From the NCBI RefSeq assembly GCF_019393635.1, contig NC_057863.1:622785791-622849790 (forward strand): a stretch of 64,000 nt of DNA, in the 5' to 3' direction. The notes beneath the pieces are model-generated. The model saw only the letters and a program-made list of their open reading frames with translations. It did not search any database and was not told the DNA's origin. The position numbers and the translations under genes were made by a program. Positions 23,801-35,500 of the stretch are shown here, piece by piece. How positions within the stretch are numbered: the stretch's first letter is position 1; each line of letters begins with the position of its first letter. Source of the stretch: Dromiciops gliroides (lineage: Eukaryota > Chordata > Mammalia > Microbiotheria > Microbiotheriidae).

Positions 23801-26800
23801 GCCTGGCCATTAGTAGGTCCTTAATGCTTGTTGACTGCAGTATTGATTATTAAATAACCAATTACATTTTAGAGCAGTTCAGCATAGTCCAATAACCTCA
23901 TTCTGCTTTACATTTTTCTTTTTAATTTGTAGGGAGAGGGGTAGGTGAGGAGGCTTTTTAGGGAACTTACTTTCTTTTCTTTTCTTTTTTTTTTTTTAGT
24001 GAGGCAATTGGGGTTAAGTGACTTGCCCAGGGTCACACAGCTAGTAAGTGTTAAGTGTCTGCGGCCGGATTTGAACTCAGGTACTCCTGAATCCAGGGCC
24101 GGTGCTCTATCCACTGTGCCACCTAGCTGCCCCAGGGAACTTACTTTCACAAAACAAGCAGCTGCAGGCATTTCCTGGGAATTGGTAGGAAGTCTGTGTA
24201 GCTATAGTGGATTGAGTGGTTTCTCAGTGCCTGCTCTTTAAGACCCAGGCCCCAATCTTTTTTTTGGTAAGGCAATTGGGGTTAAGTGACTTGCCCAGGG
24301 TCACACAGCTAATAAGTGTCAAGTGCCTGATGCCAGATTTGAAATCAGGTCCTCCTGAGTCCAGGGCCGGTGTTCTATCCACTGTGCCACCTAGCTGCCC
24401 CTCCAGGCTCCAGTCTTAATAATGTTTTCTTTCTTTTCTTTTTTATTTTTTGGTGGGGCAATGAGGGTTAAGTGACTTGCCCAGGGTCATACAGCTAGTA
24501 AGTGTCAAGTGTCTGAGGCCAGATCCTCAGGTCCTCCTGAATCCAGGGCTGGTGCTTCATCCACCCTGCCACCTAGCTGCCCTCTAATAATGTTTTCTTA
24601 AAGTATGATCATTTTAATGCACATTTTATATGATTTCCATGCATTGGTGCAGGCACATTTGTGCTTTGAGCAGCTGATCTGTCTGGATCTCTACCAGATC
24701 AATCAGTCCACATGCACTGTTTACGCGATGTTATTGGGTTATTAAGTGATGATGTTAAGGACTGTGTGCCATATACTGTGTTAAGATACAAAAGGGAAAC
24801 TGGCAAAAATGAGAGACCTGGCAGCACAAGACAGAGCGTGTAAATAGAAGATAATCAATCTCAGAGGCAGGTGCCAGGCTAGGAGTGGGTGTTGGGGTGG
24901 GGGTAGGGGTGGCAATAGGCTTCCTGCTTTAACTGAGTATTGAGCTCTTTCAGGAAATGAGGGAAGGCTGCGGCTTGGGGGGATAATACAAAATAACTTT
25001 AGGAGGGAAGGGCACAAGTGTTGGAGAGATTAGGAAAGACTAAATTCAATGCTCTTTAAAAGGCAGCAAAGTTGTTGAGTTCAAGGCTCTGGAGCTAGAA
25101 GGGACCTTGGGCCCTTTGGTCCAACCCCTTCATATTACACTTAAGGAAAGTAAGGTTTAGGTGACTTGCTCAAGGTCATGGAGATAGTTTGTATTTTTTT
25201 TGGCGAGGCAATGGGGTTAAGTGACTTGCCCAGGGTCACATAGCTAGTAAATGGCAAGTGTCTGCTGAAGGATTCGAATTCAGGTCCTCCTGACTCCAGG
25301 ACTGGTGCTCTATCTACTGTGCCACCTAGCAGCCCTGATAGTTTGTATTAGAGGGAGGATTTGAATCCCGTTCCCCTGACTCCTAGTAAGGAACTCTAGA
25401 CTGAAATCCCATCTCTGCCTCTAACTTCCTAACCATGGGCAGAGGGGCAGATCTTTTCCTTTCTTTAGGGCTCAGTTTCCTCATTTGTAAAATGGGGAAA
25501 GTAACTTACCAGTTATCTGCCTCATAGTGTCATTGTGAGGAAAGCTCTTTATGACCCTGAAAACTCTGTATAAATGGACATTATTTTAATTCTCTACTTA
25601 GCCTCCTGACTGGCAGAGGAGCTAGAACACTGGGCCTGGGAGTCACAAAGACCCAGGTTTAAATCCTGCCTCTGACCCTGACTCATCATATGACCTCAGG
25701 TAATCATAGAACATCTCTGACCCTTAGTATCCTCTTCTAAAAAAGCCAAGGATAGAACACTGGCCCTGGATTCAGGAGGACCTGAGTTCAAATCCTGCCT
25801 CAGACACTTGACACTTACTAGCTGTGTGACCCTGGGCAAGTCACTTAACCCCAACTGCCTCAAAAAAAAAAAAGCCAAGGATAATGATAGCACCCATTTC
25901 ACAAAGTTGAGCTACGTACTGCGTGCCACATACTGTGCTAAATACTAAGCATTCCATGCTCTGGATGAGTTCAGTCCAAGGGGAGACAACATACAAATAA
26001 CTATGATCTGTTACATTTAAAAAGTTCAAGAGACATGGTTCCTGGGTAATTTAATCATTTTATTAATAAAGATAGCATGTTTATTAACAAAATGAGATCA
26101 GTGACACTCTCAAATGCCAAAGACATTTGGGGGTAGGCTCACAGTTTATATTCCCTTGGAATGGCAGGTGTTCCCAAGAGTGGCAATCAACACTGACTGG
26201 TTAACAATTAATAAGAAAATAAATATGCCAGTGGAGGGCTAGGCTATATTCCAATGAGGCTCTTGGGGGCACTTGACTTGGCTCACCCAAGTCCTGGTCA
26301 AAGAGACTTATCAATTTCCATATCACCTCTCTGACAAAAAGGGAGGCTCCACATTCTTCCAGACCCATCTGAGTAAACACAATGAGTAAGAATCTTCCAA
26401 TTAGCCCAGACTTTGAATTTCCTTTACTGTCTGATTAGATCTTAGCCTGGGTAAATCTTTGAGCAAGATTTCTTACACTGGTTGATTTCTGGATGAGGAA
26501 GTAGATAAGGAGAAAAACCTTGTTCCTGATTTAATAAGAAGTTATTAATACTCAAGAGAGAAAGAATCATTTCTCTCAATAGAAACAAGCTATAGCCACC
26601 AGGATAAACTGAAGATAGTGTGGATAAAGCACTTTGCAAGTGTGGTGAGTTTCTTCAGGGGCCAAGGGTCAGGGCTCCTGTTTTTTTTGTTCTCCCCCCA
26701 TAGTACCCAGCACAGTGTTCTGCACACCCATAGGATGTGCAATCCATTTTCTGGGCTAACTAGACAGTCGGACATGTTTCTTTAGCTTCTCTCTGCAGGG

Positions 26801-29417
26801 GTGGATGCCCCAGGGCCTGGTTCTATGCATGCAGGTGGACACTAGAGGGGCTGGGCAAGAGGGAGAAAGAAGAAGTGTTTGTAACTTGGGGGTGGGGTTT
26901 AATGCCAATGACACAACTAGCTCGGCCACCAGCTACAGCAGAGGGTCTTTCTATTCCTCCCACCAGTTATTAATTCTTTTCTGGGGGTTTCTCTGAGTAA
27001 AGAGTTTGCCCGCCTTCCCCTGCCATATCCTACTGCCTTGGAGCAAATGTTGAAGGAGTGGTAGGCCTGGGTTTGTGCCTCCTCCTCAGTGCCGCCCCCC
27101 ATTCCAGCCTACTCAACATCCCTTATTCCAGCTGGCTGTATCCATCGAGCCTGGGACAGAAGACCTCTTACCTGAACTTTATAGTTGAAGAACTGGGCTG
27201 ACCTCTTGAAGCGCCGGAATCCCTCTGTCTCCTTGGTGGCCACTGTGAGGACCAATAGGTTGTCTGGGGGACAGATGGGTGGGAATGGCAGGAAGGGGAG
27301 TGGGGGTAGGAGGGGTGTGAGAGAGGAGAGGTGGGGAAGGGAGAGAAAGGGAGAGAGGAAGGAGCCAGAGATAAGTATAACTAGATCACTTCCTGTACCC
27401 CCTGGGATCTCATCAAAGTGAAGGATCATGTAACCAAGTCACAGAATTCCAGAGTTGGAATCAACTGACATGAATTTATTAAGCACTTACTGTGTGCCAG
27501 GCACTGTGATGGGTGCTAGGGAAAAGAAAACAAAAATTAAGCAGTCCCTTCCCTCGGGGAGGTTATAGTCTAGCCAGAGGAGGTAAGGTAGACTTACAAA
27601 GTCATCACCATCATCATCAAGCATTATGTATACAATGTGTTATGGTTTGCTAAGAGCTTTGCAAATATTATCTCATTTGATCCTCACAACAACCCTGGGA
27701 GGTAGGTGCTATTCTTATCCCCATTTTACAATTGAGGAAACTGAGGCAGGCAGCGGTTAAATGACTTGCCCAGGGCCACACAGCTAGTAATACAGTGAAC
27801 GCTGTACTCCCTGGTTTCCTTTTGGATAGATAAAGGGCAATTTGGGAGTAAAGGATTAGCAGTTAAGGAAGGTAAAGCTTAAGCAGAACCTTGAAAGAAA
27901 CTAGAGATTTTAAAATGCAGAAGTGAAGAGGGCATGCACTCCAGGGAGGGGGCACAGCCTGTGCAAAGGCAAGGAGACCAGAGACATAGTCCCACCCATG
28001 TGTAAGGAAAAATAGAGCCATTCTGATCAGGTCACATTGTGTGTGAAGGAGAATAGTGTGTAATAAGACTGGAAAAGTAGGTTGGGGCCAGGTTATAGAG
28101 GGTTTTAAGGTCAAACAAAGTTGTTTACATTTGATCCTAGAGGTAATAGGGAACCACTGGGGTTTACTGAGTAAGAGGAGGGGGTGTCCTATGGCCAGAC
28201 CTGCATTTTAGAAATCACTTTGGCAGGTGTGTGGAGGCTGGAGGCAGGGAGACCACAATTAGGAGGCCGCTGCACTCCTTTGGGTGAGGGGTGATGAGGG
28301 CTTGATGGAGGGTGTTGGTTATTCCAGTGGAGAGAAGGGGATGTATGTGGGAGCTATTGGGAAATGGAAACCTAAGACTGGGCCCATCTATGTAGAAATT
28401 ACCCATGTGGGCAGCTGGGTGGCATCATAGTGCACAGAGCGCCAGGTCTGAAGTCAGGAAGACTCATCTTCCTAAGTTCAAACCTGACCTTGGACGATTA
28501 CTAGTGGTGGGACCCTGGGCAGGTCACTTTACCCTGTTTGCCTCAGTTTCCTCATCCAAAAAATGAGCTGAAGAAGGAAATGGCAAACCACTCCAGCATC
28601 TTTACCAAGAAAACCCCAAATGGGGTCACAGAGACTCAGACAAGACTGAAAAATGACTGAACAAAAACCCCACAGGAGGATTAATGGTGATAGGATGATA
28701 TAATTAAATGATAACATCATAATAAATAGTTGGTCTTTTGGACATATGTTTTAGTATTTTATATCCAGCACCTTATTGGAGCTTCACAATAACTGTCCCA
28801 TGATCATCTCTGTTTTACAGATGAGGAAATTGAGGCTCAGATGGGTTAAGCAACTTGCCTGAGGTAACACAGTTAGAGTAGAAGGTAGAATTTGAAACCA
28901 GCTCTTCCTAGCTCCAAGCCTGGGGCTCTGTCTACCCCACCCCATCCTACTCTGTTAGTCACTATACCAGTAAAAGGGCTTGCAGGAAGAGTCTAAAGGC
29001 AGGGGCTGGGCCTGGGGACCTGCCCCTCTGAGCTGGGGTAGCCTCAGGGAGCAAGGGCAGCCAAGCAGACTGGTAGCTACTCAACAGATGGCTGCCGTCT
29101 GTTGGATACAAGAGGTCAGGCATTAAGCTGATTCAGATGCTTCAGGGGAAGAGGAAGCCCAGCAGAGTCTTTGGGGCTCTGGGCTAGCAGGTTGGCGGAG
29201 GGAGAGTGGGGGAGACAGCTTAGCAGACTGGCTCATTGTGCTGACAGGAGCCTGAGGGGAGCCTGGGGAGGGAGATGGGGATTGCTGGAGAGAATGGGAC
29301 ACATGAGATTCTCCCAGCCTAAGGGTAACCAGAATGCCCTGCAGGCTTGGGGCCCCTCTGGCGGGACAAGGAGCCTGGGGAGGGCAGAAAGGAGTGTCAA
29401 GTTTCTGAGATGGCAAA

Positions 29418-29500
<83 letters not shown>

Positions 29501-32500
29501 GTTCGCACATGGAAATCGGGAATCTGAGAGCCTAGAGCTGGGCCAGGGACTCACATACCTCCTCTCCTGAGTTCATGCTTCCAAGGCTAAATGGAAAGAA
29601 TAAACATGTGCAGAAAGAGCCCCTGCCTCATTTGTCTGGGAAATCTTCTCATTGGGCTGGTCAGTGAGAGGCCTCCCTTTTTTTTGCCTTGACCTAGAGT
29701 TTTCTCTTCACCAAGAAGTTTTCTCACCTTTCCACCTTCATTATTACACTCCCCTTATTATGGATGTAGCTAGGTATCAAAACAGAGCCAGGAAGGAGTC
29801 TGGAAGACCTGGATTCAAATGTGACCTCAAACACTTACTAGCTGTGTGACTCTGGGCAAGTCACTTAACTTTTGTCTTCCTCAGTTGCTCCATGTATAAA
29901 AGGGAATAATAATAGCACCTACCTCCCAGGGTTGCCGTGAAGATCAAATGAGATCATATTTGTAAAACACTTAGCATATATATAGTAGGTTAAGATTTAC
30001 AAAGCACTAGACCAAACATTCCAGACCTGCATGTATTTCCAAGGGTACATTTCAGGTTGTTGCTCTAACCACTGTGCCTCCCTTCCTTCTCTGTTCGTCC
30101 TGAACCAGGTCAGTGTCCCGTCCCTTCTCTCATTCCCCTCTTGCTGCCTCATCCCAGCAAGCTGAGGAATGAGCCTCCTGGGTCTGTGGAATAGATTTGC
30201 AATCATGGAAGCAAATTCTGCTCCCCAAGCCAGCTCAGCTGGCCCTTCTGGTCATCTCCTCACCTCCATCCTTCCAAGGCTTGGCCTCACCCTCAGACTA
30301 GTCTGGCCAAACCCAATCTCTCATCTCCCTCCCAGCTGGGTGTGGTAACCAGAGCCTGCATAAGGGGGCAGAGCCCAGCGTTTAACAGTGGAGCCACTAC
30401 TGCCCCCAGGGATGGGGGTGAGGGGGGAGAGAGACCTGGGTTTGAGTCTTGCCTATTACTGGGGGATTCCAAACAAGTCACTTCATTTCTCTGGACCTTG
30501 GTTTCCTCGTATGTAAAATGAGAACCACAGTAATGACCGTAACTACCTCACATGGGGGATAGGAAAGAGGGGCTTTCTGTGTTTGCCTAAGTTAGCTTTG
30601 TATGTCCTCTCTCCCCAGACTTCAGGCTGGGGGTGCCTCCTTGAGGGTGGGACCTGTGTCTCCTTTATTAGCTGGGGCCAAGACCTGGGATGGGGATGGG
30701 GGGGGGAGAAGCTTCAGGCTGGGGGTCCCTCAGGGCAGGACCTTTGTCTCCTTTATCATCTGGGGACCCCAGAAGAGAAGGCCTGGAAGGGGGGGTCAGG
30801 GGCTTCAAACCAGGGGTCCCTCAGGGCAGGGCCTGTGTCTCCTCTATCAGACTATGGGCTCCTCAAAGGTACGGAATGTGTTTCTTTCCTCAATCCTAAC
30901 CCTCAATCCAGACTCTGCCCATAAATACTAAGTTCATGGGGGCTGAATGCCTAGAACTGAGTCAATACACGATTACCCACCAGTAATGATTGGTCTTTGC
31001 TGGGGCCCCTGCTCTGCCCCAGGCAGTGCCCCTACCAGGGGCCAGGCACTATTGCCATCCATTTGCCTTTAGGGGAATGCTTGTTAGTGCAGCTTCTTCT
31101 GGTCCTGAGTCTGGGGCTGAGACGTGGACCCATTACGTTGCCCATTTGGCCTCATGAAACTCATTTCCAGTGGGATATGATTGCACTGAAGGGGCCTAGT
31201 CTGGGCCAGCAGGAGGGAGGGGAATCAGCAGGGGACCTGTGGCTAAGTCCTGGGCAAAGCTGGCCGCAGTCCCGCCAGGGACTCTTGAATAGGAGGGAAG
31301 ATCAGGAGACAGATCTCTGGAATGAGAGGGAAGTGGGATCCTGAAATGACCCGAAGGGAATGGAGCCAGAGGGAGGAAGCTGCGGATTCCCAACTGAGCA
31401 CTGCACCTCGCCTGCTTCTCCCATGGGTCCCTGGGGGCCAGAGAATCCAGCTTCTTTTACCAAAGGCAGACAAAGGACCTCTCTTAGCCCAGCTGGTTGG
31501 GTAAGGGGGCCTTTGCCTGGGAGGGCAAGGCTTCAGGGTGGTAGAGACAGAGACGTGGACCTGAGGCCCAGCTCCATCACTGACCAGCTGAGTGACCTAG
31601 GGCAAGGTAAGCCGCCTTTCTGACCTTCAGTTTGCTTGTCTTTAAAATGCAACTAGTCATTTCAAAAGAAATTCTCTACCAGTGTTGTTGTAACCTATAG
31701 TCTTAGATAATGGAAAGACGTAGGAAACAGAGGAGACACTGTAGCTGTGTGCACATACATGTGTGTATGTGTTTATGTGTATATACATATGTGTATACAT
31801 AATATAGATCTATACTTGTGCATATATGTATGTATATGTTGTTGTTCAATCATTCTCTTGTGTCCAATTTTTCATGGCCCTGTGGATCATATTATCCAAG
31901 GGGTTTCCTTGGTAAAGATACTGGACTCATATGCCATTTCCTTCTCCAGTGGATTAAGGCAAACAGAGGTTAAGTGACTTGCCCAGGGTAATACAACTAG
32001 TGAGTGTCTGAAGCTGGATTTGAACTCAGGTCTTCCTGACTTCAGGGCCAGCGCTCTATCCACCAAGCCACCTAGCTAATCTGTCTCATCTATTTGTTTT
32101 ACAGTTAGTTGTATTTGAACCATTCTAATAAACTGCCTGAAATATTAAAAACAACAACAACAACAACAACCCCTAAACCACCCAAGAACAAAAATAACTC
32201 ATAGTCTTAGGTGCCTGGGAAGCAACCGACTTGCCCGACACATCACAAAACTAATATGTGTCAAAGTCAAAACTTGCTCCCAAGCCTTCTTGACTCCAAA
32301 GATGAGTCTCTGACACCCATGCCAGGCTACCTGCCCTGTAAATTCTTACCCTACCTCAAAGAGTTGGGAGGACCAAATATGATGGCAAAGAACATTATTT
32401 TCCAAGTAAACATCCTTTTTTCCCTGTGACTAACTTCAAACTTCCTCCTATAATAAATCGACATTGGTTCACGTCTTATTCAGTTATGCCAAACACTAAA

Positions 32501-35500
32501 GTCCATGAGGGTGGGGACTGGGGCTTCTCCTTTGCATCGCTCACCAGTGTCTAGACCTTTGCAAATATTCTTGTCTTAAGAAGTAATGCAGGAGGCAGCT
32601 AGGTGGCACAGTGGATAAAGCACCAGTCCTGGATTCAGGAGGAGCTGTGTTCAAATTTGACCTCAGTTACTTTACTAACTGTGTGACCCTGGGCAAGTCA
32701 CTTAACCCTCATTGCCCTGCACAAAACAAACAAACCAAAAACAAACAAAAAAAGAAGTAATGCATGCAAACTTGTGTGTCTGATGATCATGTCTGAGTTT
32801 GGCCCTGAATGAGAAATAAGGAAGCACACTTCCCTTTCTTCTTTGTAAAAATAGGGGGTGATTATGAATACTGTGAGACTCCATTCAGGTATTGGTTAGT
32901 TTTGCTAACTGGTCTTTTTTTCTTCCTCTTTCATTTTTTTTGTAACAATAGATGGCTTCCTGGGTAGGGGAAGAGAGAGAGAGAGAGAGAGAGAGAAACA
33001 TTTAGAAAGAGGGTGATGGAAAAACAAAATATATCAATGAAAATTAAATAACCTTGTGATACCATTTATACCTTCCAGATTGGTTAAAATGATAGAAAGG
33101 GAAAGTGACAAATGTTGGAGAGGATATAGAAAAATTGGGACACTAATTCATTGTTTGTTGAATTGTAAAATGATCCAACCATTTTGGAGAGCAATCTGGA
33201 ATTATGCCCAAAGAGTTATTAAACTGCCTATACCCTTTGACGCAGTAATACCACTACTAGGTCTACTTCTTCTTCTTCTTTTTTTTGCAGGGCAATGAGG
33301 GTTAAGTGACTTGCCCAGGGTCACACAGCTAGTTAAGTGTCAAGTGTCTGAGGTTGGATTTGAACTCGGGTCCTCTTGAATCCTGGGCCAGTGCTTTATC
33401 CACTGCGCCACCTAGCTGCCCAGAAGTAGTAGTAGGCCTACTTCTAAAGATGATTAAGGACAAAGGAAAAGAACCTATATGTTCTCAAATATTTATAGAA
33501 GCTCTCTTTGTGGTGGCAAAGAATTGGAAATTGTATGGATACCCATCAAATGGTGAATGAATGGCTGAACAAGTTGTGGGATATGATTGTGATGAAATAC
33601 TCCTGTGTTATAAGAAATGATGAGCTCAATGATTTTTAGAAAAACATAGAAAGACTTTCATGAAATAATGAAGAGTGAAATGAGCAGAACCAAGAGAACA
33701 TTGTATACCATAATAGCAATAGTTTTAAGAATGACTGAGGCGGGGCAGCTAGGTGGTGCAGTGGATAGAGCACCGGCCCTGGATTCAGGAGGACCTGAGT
33801 TCAAATCGGGCCTCAAACACTTAACACTTACTAGCTGTGTGACTCTGGGCAAGTCACTTAACCCCAATTGCCTCACCAAAAAAAAAAAAAAAAAAAGAAT
33901 GACTTTGAGGGGGCAGCTAGGTGGTGCGGTGGATAAAATACTGGCCCTGGATTCAGGAGGACCTGAGTTCAAATCCGGCCTCAGACACTTGACACTTAAT
34001 AGCGATGTGACCCTGGGCAAGTCACTTAACCCTCATTGCCCTGCAAAAAAAAAAAAAAAGAATGACTTTGAGCAAAAAAGTTATTTTGTCTATTATTAAT
34101 ACCCAAATGAACGATACGGAACATATGAAGAAAGATACTATCTGCATGCAGAGAAAGAATATAGAAGTATGCATAGAATAATTTTACATATGTGTGTGTA
34201 TGTGTATACAAACCTATTTGTGTCTAATGGTAGCCACCTCTAGGACAGGGGATTGGGAGGGAAGGGAAGAAAAAAAATGTACAAGATAATTTTATTGTAT
34301 ATTTGAAAGGAATAGCAAGTTGAGCATAGTAGATCTGCAGCTTCATGTACAATCATATTTTCCTATTGTACTATGTTATGGAAATGGCATGTTTTATTCC
34401 ATAAATTAAAAGAAAAAATTTAAAAACCCAAATCTAAAACTTTGTAAAGAAATGTGCGGCATTGTTAATGACCAAGCTTGGTCATTGGAAAAAAGATGAA
34501 GAAATGTAATTCTGCCCTTTCTGTAGAGGTGGAGGCCTACAGGTACACAGTGTTGCTTATACTTGAAGTCGCTGTCATTTGTTTTTGTTTAACTGTCCTT
34601 TGCAACAATCGAGGGATCATTGGATCGGGTTGGGGAGACATATTGGGAAATCTTTGATTTGAAAACAGGCATAAATAAAATATATGAATATATATACTCA
34701 CATATTTTTATAAGCATATATTTATTTATATATGAAATATACTTAATACTTTATAGACGAATTTATATAAAAGGCAGTATTGCATACAAAATTTCAGAGA
34801 TCTATAATTTTGTGTGTGTATGTGGGTATTCTCTCTCCCCAATGCAGATCACCATCCCTCTTTAACTCAGTGGATAGTCTTTGAGGGAGGCTGTGGCCAA
34901 AAATTTCAGCACCCTGCAGATAACTATGTGATTAGTCTTGTATGTATTAGAAAATGTCCATGGTATGATTGAATGGATGGATGGATGGATGGATGGATGG
35001 ATGGATGGATGGATGGATGGATGGATGGATGGATGGATGGATGGATGGACGGACAGATGAACGAACGAATGAACAAACAAATGAGTGAATGAATGAATGT
35101 TTGGGCTCCAATATGGGATGAGTCACTGAACTCCTCTGTGCCTCAGTGTATGGGGCTGATGGTGAAGGGTTGTCCCCACCCTTTCCTTCCTCCCTGTCTC
35201 CTAAGGACAGTCTGAAGATGAATGAGATCATGTCAGGGGGGTAGAGGTAAGTTGGCTAACTTAAGAAATATAAGGAGCTATTCATTAGGCAACTCTAGGA
35301 TTCTAGTGCATGAGGAATGGTTGTTCCACTGCTGGGTCTTTGATGAAAAAAGCTATGCCGACTGCAGCGATCAGGCAGTCAAAGAAAACTTTGTTAAGTG
35401 TACTAGGCACTGTACTAAGTAAAGGAAGGAAGAAGCTGTCCCTATCCTCAAGGAGCCTACATTCTAATGGAAACAACATGTCAATAACTAGGCACATACA

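Larger units (their letters stand above)
33036..34430 (+). mobile_element. L1 LINE 3' end, split by three SINEs
   Basis: Runs in the order of the end of L1 ORF2 and its 3' UTR: TGTTGGAGAGGATATAGAAAA, ACCCTTTGACGCAGTAATACC, then a peptide resembling the L1 ORF2 C-terminus ([11 protein letters not shown]...P). Ends in AT-rich sequence. Dead copy in PLOD1 intron 1; SINEs sit at 33270, 33741 and 33910. Confidence 0.8.
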
